The notes under the pieces: model-generated
What the model saw: only the letters and a program-made list of their open reading frames with translations
Told to the model about the DNA's origin: nothing
Database searches by the model: none
Shown here: in pieces, positions 38,301 through 51,800 of the stretch
Numbering within the stretch: the first letter of the stretch is position 1
Layout: every line of letters starts with the position of its first letter
Assembly (NCBI GenBank): GCA_013399875.1
Contig: VXAZ01003832.1
Coordinates: forward strand, 1,755,255-1,819,254
DNA length: 64,000 nt
Direction: 5' to 3'
Source: Gymnorhina tibicen
Lineage: Eukaryota; Chordata; Aves; Passeriformes; Artamidae
Position numbers and translations under genes: made by a program

Positions 38301-41300
38301 AACCTGGTCTGACTTGTGTTGAGTGTGGGATGTGTAGCTGTGAAAGGGCTTCGGTCCCAGCTCAGGTGCATCATGTGCGACTGCCAGGGTGGCTCCTGGA
38401 TGGTCGGACAGGAGAGTTTCCTTAACATTTACCTTGCCCTGAGAGAGACCTCTTGACAAAGATGATGATGGTGATGATGATGATGATGATGATTAGGTGG
38501 TGGTGGTGATGAGACTTGCCGTTTCTGCAAATATAAAACCCTTGGTCATTGTTGAGATTGAAATATTGACAAGCTACCAATTCTCTCACTCAGTACGAGA
38601 TTACTCTTCCCATGAAGTTTGTCACACAATTGCCACTGAAGTAAGACAGCGACAAAACCAGCTTTCAGCAGTGAAATGAATGTGTACACTACATGACTAG
38701 GCACTAAACTTGTGAGAGGTCAGCAACAATCAAGTACTGTCAATTAACTAAAGGAGATCAAAATGCATTTCAATTTTACAAAGATAAACACCTTTAAAAA
38801 GGTAGAGTAATGCTTATATTGTTTGGTCCCAATGGTACTCCCATGTGGGTTTCATACATAAACCCCTGTATTTCTATAAAGCATGGCATAGCTTTCAAAG
38901 CATTCATGCCACTGATCTCTATATTGTCCCTAGAGGATACATAGCAGTCACACTGATGCCACTGCTGTTCGCCTAATACCTGGTGTAGAAAGTAACCTTT
39001 AAAACCCCCCCCCAAAACTGCACAAAATAAATAGCAGAATCAGCTATGGGATGGGTAAATACAGAAATCATAGTATCACTGGAGTATCATCATAGCATGA
39101 TTGTCTGGCATAGCTGGGATTTTTGGCACTGCAGAATAGCACGGGGCAACTCAACTACGTGTGACTGAAGTGCTGTTAGCTCCCTGCAGGTCTCCTGTTG
39201 TTCCTGGGTTTTTGTCTTTTCCATTCTGAAGCATCAAAGTTACCATGGAAACATGCAATGGCATTTATGTATATTCGTGAGCCTTAGCCATCAAGGCCAC
39301 GTGAAGTGAGTCTCAGTTAATGGTGAGACCTGCATCTGGTGGAGCACATCCCTGTGGAAGGACACCCTGCAGCAGGATATGGGCACTGGCAGAATGAGAC
39401 AGTGCTGGGCACCACCCTGGAGAGGGGCTCTAGGAGCGGAGCCAAATGCCTCCCAGGGGAAGGAAACCTGTAATTCCTTCTGCTGTTGCTGAGAGGTGGG
39501 GAGTCAGCAGCTTTCTCAAAGCTGGAGGAGCTGATAAGAGAGAGGACTCCGGGGACAAGTATTGCGGACACAGTGCAGTGACATTTTTTCTCCAAACCAT
39601 GGAGACAATGGAGAGTGTGACCTCCAGCATCACATGCAATTTCATTAAGGCAAACATCTCATGGAAAGAATTTTGGGTATCATGGCATGAGGACGTAGTG
39701 TCTACTCAATTTAAGCTTGCCTTAATTTGCTGACTTCTCTTGTCAAGAGGATGTATTTCAGTAACAAAATAACCAGAGGACAAATGTGCAGACACTTGTG
39801 TAACACTGGAAATTTTAAACTTGAGGGGATGGCAGTTAAGTGGCAGACCAAAGTGCATTGACTCTTAAAGCTTTAGATAGATACTGCACCCTTTCTGTTT
39901 ATTCAGGTGGTCTTGGATAAATTGCATCAGTTTCTTGACTCATAAAAAAGTCCAGTGATGAGAACTGGAACAGCAGAAACCCAGGACTGCTTCAGTTTAG
40001 ATGCTACGAAATTAGAGGGACAATTCCATCTACTTAGCCCAAAACTTTAAAAAAATTATTAACTGTGTTTGTTCACCCTAATTTTTGATTGGCCAGTCTA
40101 AGACCTTATGAAAATATGAAGAATTGCTATTCAGAAAACACAGCTCACCCTCTGCAACTTGATAATTATAAAAAATATCTTCAGCTGGACACCTCTGGGT
40201 ATTCAGGCATTCTGGTAAGTAGTGTTATAGTAATGCAACCAAGCACTAGTATTTATTTATAGTACTAATTTTTTATAATTAATTCTGAAACACTTCTGCC
40301 CTGTGTTAGTTAATGTGTATTTTTATAACCAGTAAAGGCACTTGTATGTAAATAACCTGTACAGGAAATTGTGTTCTTTTCTCATGTGTCCTTTTCTCTC
40401 TGTAATTTCGTTCCTTCTCCATTACTCAGAGGACAAGTAGGGATGAAAAGAATAAATCAGAATTATCATTCTTGCAAAATAATAGGCTGAAAAAGCATTG
40501 TCTCTCAGTGATTTCCATAAAGAGACAACTTCATAGTATAAGAAATTGGAAAGGAACCATAATAACTTTCCACTATATGCTCCTTGGTATTTTTAGCTGG
40601 AATGAGAGGACAAATGAGGAATTCAAGAGAGAGAGCCCAAGGCGTGAGCATTTGTGCTGCAACTCACACATGTTAGAACTAAGGGAGAGAAATATTTTGC
40701 TAGTAAGAACAACAGAAGCTTCTACCACCAGAACACATCTCAGGTGATCCTCAGAGGTATAATGACAGTTTTAAACTCCCTCCAAAATCATGTCTGCAAC
40801 TAGGCCAGTGGCTACGTGGGACAACCAGTAATACAAAGCTGGGCAGTTGTTTCAGAGAACTGTTCTAGTACATGATGGAGAGTAGATGGCTTTGGACACT
40901 CATCAGCCCATTTTAGAGCCCCAAGCCAGACATTTAGAAAATCCTAAATGGTTTAGCCCCAAAACAACATGGGCATTACTGTTTATGCTGCACCAGCATT
41001 CGGAGGCCAGAACTGGTTCAGGATAGGCACACTTCGAAATAAATAGGGCAGCTGTTGCTCCACCAAACATCTTCAGCCATGATACAGTCTCTCCAGAAGA
41101 GGGAATGCTGATTTCTGCTTGAGTTTAGGTCTGGATGTTTTAAGTGTTAGTGAGGCTAAGAAATAAGCATCAGCAGTCCACACTTCTCTTTCCTTCATTT
41201 TTAGTCAGCTGCTGTTTACATCCAGGTGAAGAGAATAACCTGTAAGTTTCTGCAGATTTAGTGGATTCTAAGCTTGATCTCAAAATCGAGTGCCTTCTGG

Positions 41301-42834
41301 ACCAAGAACAGTTTTTCTTGTGTCATCTCCCCCTCTACCATCTCAAAGATGCTCTCAGTAATCCACAGTTTATTATACATGCACTGCCCCAAAAGTTTCT
41401 GTTTATTTTGAAAATATTAGGTATGCATTCTAGGTCTAGGATAGCTTTCCACACAAAAAAAATTGGAAACATCCCATAAGCTCCTTACTTTAGTAAAAGT
41501 GGCTATGTAGCAAAAAGTGTTATTAGCAACTGCTGTAGACAGCACACCATATATGACATCGTCCACAGCTGAACATCTGAAGGATGTGTGGCTTAGTCCC
41601 ACAAATGTATCACTGCTTCAACTGCCAAAATCAGTTAAAAAAAGGTGCTTTCCATGACTTTTGAAAGTCATCGAGTATGATTCCACTGTTAAGTTTCCTT
41701 GTCCTATAGCTGTGCCAGACAAATATGAAAATGTAAGTGCACAGGTACTGTCTGTACTTCCTTGGCTACAGAGAGACATCCAGAATCACAGCTAATTTCA
41801 CAGTTAATCCTGAAAACACCTCAGAATTTTTTATTCTTGTCTCTCTGGCCTTGTAGCTCATCTTTGCCAGTGCCTGGCACAGGATGTTTGAGTACAAGAT
41901 TCTTTCCACAGTTGATCTGTTCAGCATCTCCCAGATGCATGGCCTGAGGTGAGGTGAAAATGGCTGTACTCAGCCAGACCAGAAAGTGCAGTTCTTGACA
42001 CGCACCAGTAATGACACGCAGACACAAGTGCACTGGTGGGCAAGCACAGACACAGCACCCGTCAGCCTTAAGCGCTCAGCAGAATCAGATCTGTTACCTT
42101 CATATACAAATAATCTACAATCACTTTTCATCTTTAGTTTTAGTATCTGGGGTATCTGCTGCCAAGGAACTGTACAGTTTAGCAATGCAGTCTGTAAAGC
42201 ATGTTCTTTCTTCTAGTATGCCATGTTCCTTGTACAGGAGGGGCAATGTGCAACTTCCAAACTCATCCTTGGCGTGCTTATGAAGAGGACGGCGTGTGTA
42301 TCAGGCACTGGTGGACTGCTGCCAGGAAGTAAGAACATGCTGGCATTTTGCATTTTTATGAGAATAAATCAATTAGTCAAAATCAGTTTTCAAACCCTAC
42401 CTACCTTGAAACTGCAAATAAACTTCCCATCACAGAAAGTCTGTATTTGCATGAGAGAAGGGAATTTAAAAACTTAAACATCCGTTAAGTTTAACATGAA
42501 GAAGATGCCGGATCTCCAACTCACCAGGAGCTTAGGAGACAAGATTATTCCCCCTGCCCAAAACATCTGCTTGAACACAATTTTTAGCTGTGAACATAAT
42601 CTCTCTGGCATGACTCTAGCAGTTTTCAATTTGGAAGGGGGAACTGCTCATCTGTCCTTTACTCCGAGAGCATGAGGTATTGTGAACATTTCTGTGGAAA
42701 TGATTGGATGGTCTACATGAAGCCACAGAGGCAGAAGAGAGATTACTCCAGAATTTCAGGTAGATTGTGCCTGATGAGGCATAACAATTACAACACAGAT
42801 TATTCTCTTTAATAAGCAGGTCACCACCGCTTTT
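38301..42834. other. Intergenic between CpG-rich locus and NEDD1 3' end
   Basis: A GAT/GGT trinucleotide repeat lies at 38,459-38,514. The segment at about 39,300-39,610 is GC-richer than its surroundings but was not identified. No gene with protein-family resemblance was found. Confidence 0.5.
38459..38514 (+). repeat. Imperfect (GAT)n/(GGT)n trinucleotide repeat
   Basis: Repeated GATGAT and GGTGGT units with few interruptions, about 56 bases. It lies just downstream of the second CpG-dense patch. Confidence 0.8.
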
Positions 42835-45800
42835 TTCTCAAAAAGGTTAAAACAAGCTTTATTTTAACATACAAATCAGATTGTGTACAAGGTAAAACAC
42901 CCTTATAGTGATAGGCAGAGTGGGTCTCCACACACCATGTGTAGCCACTTGTGCTACAGTAATCCTGAGATATGGACAAAAGCCCTAAAAATCTTTTTAA
43001 TCACTCTTGCTATAGTCACCACCATTTGGGAATTAAAAACATTATACAGTTCTGAGTCAAGAAAAAAAATTACCTACAAGCAAAATACCCAAGATACTTG
43101 TCTAATTCCCTGCTGTCATCCAGGTACACCAGCAAGAGCACTTGAGGAAACAAATCAAGAGATGGAAATATGCAAGGTTACTTCATTAACACTGGAAAGC
43201 ATGTAGAAGAATGCTAAGATATTTTTGCTACCTTCAACTACTACTGTCTTCATGAACTGTGTGGTCTATGTGTGAAGCTTACATATCGTATGAACTTACC
43301 AAAGAGTTCTCTACACTGTGTGTTAAGTTAGTAAAAAAACCCCAACGTTCTTTGCTTCCTTTCACTATGAAGTTATATGTGATACAGAAATATTTTTAAA
43401 AGCTTTTAAAAGCAGGAGAACAGACATTTAAACTCATTTTCCTAATATTAAAGGCTACTTGAACACCCTCATTTTGCTATAAGACTGTTTTTCATTAAAT
43501 GACATTACAAAAAGGAAGTCTCTTTTTAAAAAAAAGTTACGGAAAAGTTATGGACAGGTTTGGAGTTTTTCTTTAATTTTGCAACATATAAAAATAAGTT
43601 ACACTATATAGTATGGCTTTCATTATTTATCTACTCATTTAGTAGAAGAGTGTCATCATACACTAGATGTTGTAACTAATTAACCTGCCGTGTTCTTCAG
43701 ACTTTCCTTGAGTTTTCAATTTGTGAAAAGAAACAAGCAAATATTAGAGGGAAAATTAAAAAGCCTCCAGAACAACTTAAATAGCACGAAGGAGCTGTAG
43801 AAGTCGTCTTTTAGAGAAATTTTTAACTCACTTTAACATTTTCATTTAATTTTTTAAGTAATTTAAAATTGAAGTTTTAATTTATTCTTCTTGGCAAAAT
43901 AAAGGCCAAGCCAAATATCCCACACACTTCAATAGTCAGGACTTCATACTGAGCTTCATTTCAGAAATGTTTACACACCAGTATGATACTATTATGCTAC
44001 TGAAGTAATGATCTCTCTTTAATGGTTGTTAATCATACAAGATAATAGATTTGGTATGCAGCTATCTCAGGAAGGCCACAATAATGCTGAACCAACAAGA
44101 CTCAAAACTGCAACAAAATTGCTCAATATTAAGAGTTGTTCGCTATGAATGGAAGGGGAGGTTGGGCACAAAAGGTGCTTGAGTCAAAGACTGAAAGACC
44201 TCATTTACACATTGCTGTATTATTAATGGTATATTATTAATATACTTATTTTGAAGCCTAAAGTTGCACTCAAATCAGACAAGCTATGACAACATTCAAA
44301 TACATGTAAATAAATGAATTCTAAGTTCATAGCCAAAGTAGTAACAAAAAAACTCATTGTGCAGTTGATGTATCATTTGCAAAAACAACAAACTCTTTAA
44401 TTCAATAAGAAAGATTGTGGCACCAAATTTGGGAATATTTTCAAGCTCTAGTTTTACTCAGGACAGAAGAGTTGCCAGTAGAATAAACTTAACTGACTAC
44501 TGTACTTTCCAGCTCTTTGTAAACAAGACTCCATGTTGTGCAAAAGAGGAGCTTTCGCTCCCCTTTTTCTTCAAGAAAAGTATCTGAAAGGCAAGCTGTA
44601 GTGATTGTGTCTGACAGCAATAGAATAAAGAACCAGATAGAAAAGTAGGTATATATAAAAAAGTTCTTACAGTAAAAGCATCTGTCCTGGTTTAATTTTG
44701 TTTATGAAAAGGCACTTTACGTATTGCTAAAACTCCAATAACGTACTTGTCCTTTTAGTTTTTCTGTTAGAAGGCTGCGTTTCAAGGTGGTTAGCGTGAG
44801 GATGCAGATGTTCTTTACACAGTGCCTATCTGCTACAAATTTTATAATTACATATAGTATCTTACACCAGTTATTTAGAAGAATAGGTTCATGTTCAAAA
44901 TAACAGCAGGTCTTCAAACAATACTTCAGTGATGATAGATGATCTGTCATAGGCAACACACCGCCTGTAGTCAGTTCACGCTAATAAAATTAGCAATGTA
45001 AATCTTTCAGAAGTGAGTCCTCAGTCTTTTGTTTTCCTCTCGCAGTCTCTCAATTTCAGCTACTAAGCTCTCATTTACAGAGTATCTTTCAAGTAAAGCG
45101 TGCATTTCATTCTACAGAAAAGAAAAAAGTCCCAATCAGTAGTAATAAAGTTAATAACTCCAGTTTTATCCTATTGGCTTTCATATTTCTTTTGAAAATG
45201 AAATAACGTAGATAATTCTGGTTTTAAGAACTTTTGATAAGAAAAGTAAGATTTTCCTTTTTATGCTGACATACAGTATTTTGATCATTAATACATTAGT
45301 GAATATTTTATCAAAGGATATTTTGGAGTTCTTCAGGATGAGAATCTCCTAATGCAGATTCCATTAAAATGCTCAGTACCGAGACAAGGTCTTTTTAATG
45401 CAGATCAAAAGAACAAAGATTCATAAAAAGGTGAAGCTAAAGAATACAGAACAGCTCAGTATGCATGCAGTATGCACAAGTGAAGCTTTCTATTTGAATT
45501 CTATCTATCTTCTCCTTACCTCAGCCTTTGGCCCTTTCCAAAGGACAGCTGAATTTGTTTATAACTACTGAAATACGGAATTCATACCTACTCAATCCCC
45601 AGGTTCCCTTTATTAATCAAACAAAAGACAATTTAACAGACTCCCATTCATACTTTCCCCCTCCTTCATATCAAATCCTCCCTTTCTTGGTCTTAATAAA
45701 CAAAATACATTTTCAGTTTTGAGAAAAGACTGGTATTACCCAATTTGGTATTACCAAAATTGAAAACTGAACACATTTCCCATCATGGTCTTTGTACATA

Positions 45801-48800
45801 CCAACTGCATATGGAATTGCTTGATCATCTCCAATTGCAAATTCACAATATCTCGATGGCATGCTTCTCTGGGGGAAGAATTGCAAAAGGACAATGCTTA
45901 GACTTACTCAGGAAGCAGTCTCTCTCCAACCCTCAGCACCCAAAATTTCACAATTCCTGACCTTCACTCCCAGCAAGAGTCTAGAAACACTTAGACCATG
46001 AAACATAATCGTCTACAGCATATTTTAAGAACACTTTTTTTATTACACTGATTTTCATACGTAGCATTTTTTTCAGCATATAAAAAGATGTAGAACCTTT
46101 TCAGTTTAGAAACATAAACATATATGGCTATATCAAGATTCTTTTTTCACTTGAAAGCTATAAGCTCCTTTCATTTTTACCATTCAAGGATGATTTTCAA
46201 TCCCTTGATCACAAGCACCATGGAGAAAGATATTTATCTGTACCTGGAGATACACTTTTTCAGTACATGACTTTCAGCACCTTTTTTGTAAAAGGGCCCA
46301 AAACATCAACTGTGATAAATGATACATTATCCTCAAACCCATAGAATAATCCAGGTTAATCTGTGAAGTGGACACAAACTCATTAATTCATGGACAACCA
46401 TACCACACTACAAAAACCATGCTTGAAAATAGCCTCTGAACATGAGACCAATACAACAGTTCCAGATGCTGAGGAAGAACAAGGAGAACAGCTCACAGAA
46501 AAGCAGGCAAGCTCACAAGTTCTTCCTGAAGAGTGCAGCACAATGCAGTTGTCTGGGACTGAGTACTAGCTATGGGTACCACTGGCCTGACAAAGTAAGA
46601 TGTTTAAGTGGAGGCACAGAGACCTTACTTCATTTTCCTTTCCTCAAACATACAGCAAACACAAAGGGAATCTTCACTTTCTCTTCCCACAGATTATTGC
46701 GCTACAGAACTCCTACCGGGGCAATCTTCTTTGAATGTATCAAGTACAGATGCCAGCAAGCATCTTACAAATCCAAAGATGTAGGTTATCTCCCAAAGAG
46801 CGGGAGATAAAGAAACAAACATCTTTTTGGAACTAAATGAATTATATATTATTCCTAGTCCTTTCCTAAAGGTCCATGGTTTTTTCCCCCATAACTTGAA
46901 GAGGAATAAATTTCAGGCGAGGAAGAAAAAAAATCCTTTCTTTAGATTCCAGCAGCTGAAAGGTATTCAGACCAATGAGAAGCTTACAATAGTTCCCTTC
47001 CCTCTTACTGATCCCAGTACTAACAATCTTTTATGATCAGTTTAAATGTATCTGCAACTTACAACTGGGAAAAGGGCCAGCAGAGCTTTCCAGCCGCTCC
47101 AGAAAGTATAGGTCAGAGGAAAAAAACAATATTTAAGGCTCCAGATCTCAGGTACTGGAAGTAAAAGACTGGCAAGCATAACTTCTAACTCTGGGATGAC
47201 TGAACACAGACTTTAAAGAAAACACATCCGCAATACATAGACTGCATTTTAAGTCACATCAGTTACAGGTTTTCATCAGATGTGTGTTTATTGCCAAAAA
47301 ATCCCAGGGGAGTTTTACTATACTATATTTATGTAAAGACATTAAATAACATTCAATTTATTTTTTCTGTTGGCAGATGCAGAACAGCCATAGTACACAG
47401 ACCTACTAAGCTAGTTTTGCGTTGCTTTTTGTCATCAAGACAGCAGCATTTCCCCCACCCAGCAATTCTTCTCCTCTACATCACCTCCATTCAACCTACT
47501 TCATCTTAAACGTGGGTTGGGAATGATTCCCTAGATATGATTCTCTTAACTTCTTCACCTTCTTCAAACTCCACTCTAAATAAAACCGTGTTGACTTCTT
47601 TCAAGACAACTGGAATGTTGGTTGGATCCACAAAGAAATCTGACACCAACCATTGACATTATTTCAATGCAAAGCTTCACCAGCAGAAACATACACACGC
47701 TGTTTTTACCTTACACATGCCAAGCTAACAACAATCAAAGCCAAGACAAGTCACCTGGCTAAGTCAAATTCTCCTTAGTGCCAATCTGAAGTTTCTCCTG
47801 CTGGGATAGGGAGACGAGCAACAAGGGAAAGAAAACAGCGCAAGGCTTCAGGAAAAGAGTAAGGACCTCGTTATGCAGACTAAATTTACCATCTGAGAAA
47901 TATTCACTCATTCTGGAAACATTAGCAAAGTCATACACCGACAGCCCTCGGAGGCATCAGTCTAATTAGTCATCAGAGCTATTAAAAACTTTCATACCTA
48001 GATTTTAAAAAATAGGGCTATAAATGGTGTAGTTTTCTAATCTAAAGAGGAATTTATTAGAGCAGATGCTGAAACACCTCATTAAGAAAACATGTCACTG
48101 AAAACAACAACACTCTTCATGAATACCAGTACCTGAAATCATCCATTGTTTCTTGTATCATATTCTGAATGAAGTTTATTTGAATTGATGTCAGAGGTGC
48201 ATTTGGTCTGCTACTCCCAATGGTTTCTGCTATTTTTTCTGACAACGAACTTGCAACTCCAGCAGTGACAGGTGATGTTATCTTTGAACCTTTACAATTG
48301 AAAATAAAATACTGAGAACCCTCAAGACAAATAAAAACCCCTCATATACTGCATTACACTGATACTTTTAAAAAAGGAATTATTTATTTAATTAATTTTA
48401 CCTCAAATATTGCTTGGTAAAAAAAACCAAATCAGATTTAGAATGACTCTTTTCAGAAGTAACTAGAGACATTCTAGGAGGGCTGGCTCAATTTAAAGAA
48501 TCAAGATCAGATGTTCTTTTTTAATGTCAAGTCCATTTTATCAGATTTCACATCAGTTTACAATCAACCACACCTGAACTGGGCCAAAATTATCAACTTA
48601 CTTGTCGAGGTAGTACCATTTACCGGTAGATCATACGCAGGATGGGCCTGAATATTCTTCATTAGTTTCTCATTTGCATCAGGAGTGGATGATGGTGGAG
48701 AACTAATAGGTTCTATGCTTGATAAGCTTGATTTTGAAACCTGACAACAAAAATTTTTTTTTTTCTTTCAAAGATGAAATCTACTTGTTACAATTGTCTA

Positions 48801-51800
48801 ACTGCACTTAAAGACTAAGTCTTCCGAAATGCACTTCCAAACATTTTTGCTTTTAGGAATCTACTCAGAAATACATACTTTTCATTTCCTAGCAAGATAT
48901 CTGAAAAATTGATTGCTAAAACATTCCAAATTGCCTCAAGTGGGCACACAGAAGCAAGTGCAAAAGGCAGGGGCCTCTTAATTTTCACACCAAAAATGTT
49001 GGTTTTTGACAGTTATACCATTCCTAGCAAACTCAGACTTCTCAAGAGCAATACAAAAGTAGCAAAGCTCTGTGCAGAGGCATATCAAAGATATCTCAAG
49101 AAAAAGAGGGAGATGGAGAACAGGGAAAGAAGAGGGTGGAATTGATCTAACAAACAACAATCAATCATACTGGTGCAACCATCTAGTGATCCTTCTTGAT
49201 TTCCTAGAAAAATCAAAATACTCCTCAGGCTACCTGTTTTGTTTCACGGAAACTTCTGTAATCTGATCTTATTTAAGACAAACATACATTTATCTTCCAT
49301 TGCTGAAGGCCAATTCACCTAAATCACACAAGGTTTTACAGATTTGTGTTAATAGTGTGTGAACAGAGTTGCAAAATAAAATTAGATGGGGCATTATTCA
49401 GGGTTTTTTTCTTCAAGCAGTAACATTCTGTCAAGATTCTAAAAAGACCACTCATAACAAGAATACCTGCTTTAGGACTTCTTTAGATTCTTGTTTTCCA
49501 AGACTTATTTTCTTAGTGTCAGTCTCTGGATGTTCTTCTTCTTCTTTAATTGGAGATCCCACAAGTGCATGTAGCGGGCTAGACTGTATCCCTTGTGTAC
49601 TACTGCTCACTGGGTTTCTTTTTACTGGAAAGGCAGTGGTTGGCTGTGGGAGAAAATCTAAACCCACAAGGTAGGACTGGAAATCCAGGCCTAAAATGAA
49701 AAGGGAAAGATGAAACACACAGGTCAATAAACACCCACACCAAATCTACCCCACAATTAAAATGCCTCCACACTCATACAAAACTGATTAACAAAAGAAG
49801 TCACCAAAAAATGCACCTCGCAAAAACGAAATCCTTGAATCCAGCTTATGCTGCCACCATCCTTATAAAAGTAAGAAAACAAGAAAAGCCTCTGTATATC
49901 ACTATAAATTGTATAAAGGAAAAAAACTGGTCACTTTAGGACCATACTCTTGACTTCCTGTTACCGCCTCAGACAATTTCCAGCAAAGTTGTTTCAGTGT
50001 CTGTTTTTCCCATTTGTTTGTTTTCAATGGTATGATAAAATCAGCATGTGAGAACTAGCATAGACCTCCAAAGGCCTATCACTGGCATATGCTTACCATT
50101 TCCTTTTCCTTGAGGATCTTCAGTCACTTTATTTGCAATAATATCTACAAAATAGCAGAACACAGACAAATAAAGTGTTTATTTGTATCATTGCATAGAG
50201 TTCATAATCATAGACAAATTAAAATATTAAGTAGGTACAGCAGTCAATAAGACACAAATGACATTTTGTCATGCTACATTGCACACAAACGATGCTTTAC
50301 AAATTTCAGTATTAGTAACTTACCATCTCTGACTGGAGAAAACACATCTCCCAAACTACTTCGACCCAAATCATCGAAGTTATTTAATTCAGCACTTTTC
50401 CCATGATCGGTTTCTTTAGATGGAATGACATCCAAGCTGGAACTATGGGGAAAACCTTCAAAGGACAATAACATTCAGTTAGTAATTGACCTTTTCCAAA
50501 AATAACATACATTATGGCTGAACAATCTCACACCAAGCAGGACACCTGGGAAGTCCAGTAAGCACTTTAGAAACATCTGCAGATGCCAGTTAAGAGGGGC
50601 AATTTTAACTTCCTCATTTGGGCTGTGAACAAAGGTGACTACAACTAAAAGCTAAAGAGGAGGGTTGTAAAACTGGAGAACCCACCCATGTTCAGAGAGA
50701 TCTGTATCATGGATGCAGCAATTTTATGGTGGATCAGGTGAAGTGAAAACTAGTTACTGCATCTTCTGCTAGTAAGGTAACCACATTCAGATGATAAAAA
50801 TTTAAATTTGTTCTACAAGAAATATGCTGTACTGGGGCCATTAAGCATTCCAAGGGAAAGTATGTGAAACATCTTTTTTAAAGCTTTCCTAGTGTTAGTA
50901 CATTCTCCACTTATTTCTAATATTATAAAATCAATTTATATATTCTAATGTTAGAAAATCAATTTATATATTCTAATATTAGAAAATAAAATTGGAGTTA
51001 AAATTGCAGACAAAAAAAATCCCCAACCAAACTTGTTCCTAGACCTTTCCCCATTCTACCCTCAAACCCCATCCCTGACCCAGTCCAGGGGGGAAAAAAA
51101 GTTAGCTTTTGTATGCATGGTACTAAGGACAGCTGTCTGAAGAATGAAAGCATATCTTAAGTCCAAAAAAATCCCCAGTAATTATTCAAACTACAGTTTT
51201 TAGAGAAGTTAATTGAACTACTCAGACAACCACCAAAATAACTTTCATAATTTCACAAAATGTTCATAAAACCTTTTAAGTACTTCTCTATGTGGGATTA
51301 CTTGTTCAAATGATCCAAATCTGACTGTGTGGGTGACTGCAATTAATCATGTCCAAGTATTTACTTTAAGTGGAACCTGAGTCATGTTTAAAATTTCACA
51401 TTTAAAGGTATTACTATATTACATTTTCCACTCCTTCAGATGTGTCAATTGTGACACCAACACAGGATTGCACTTTCTAGTTAAGTAAATACTTGGTATA
51501 CTGAGTCAAATTAGAAGTGCAGTATCAACCTGTGCCAGAATTTAGAGGATCTATGTGGAAAAAGTGTAATGTAAAGTTGGGCCAAAACATCTTGTGCACT
51601 TTTACCCATTCCCAATAATCTAAATGTAGCTAAAAGTACCTAAACCAGAGAACAGTTATTAAATAGGAGTTTATGGAAAGCCAGCTCAAAGTTCATCCAA
51701 GTTTCTCATCACATTCTGACCTCATTTATACTTTTGTACCTTAAAACTACCTGTGACAGAAAGCCTCCATTTTGTTTCAATATGCTATCAGATTACTTTG

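Larger units (their letters stand above)
42835..45006 (-). other. NEDD1: NEDD1 3' UTR (predicted)
   Basis: About 2.2 kb from the stop codon to the most convincing poly(A) signal. The sequence is AT-rich and free of recognisable repeats or coding exons. A proximal AATAAA at 43,881-43,886 could give a shorter form of about 1.1 kb. Transcript data would be needed to fix the true end. Confidence 0.5.

Noticed and set aside
46442..46810. Plus-strand open frame of 122 codons within a NEDD1 intron
   Set aside because: It resembles no known protein, is antisense to the gene, and has no poly(A) tail or flanking duplication that would suggest a retropseudogene.
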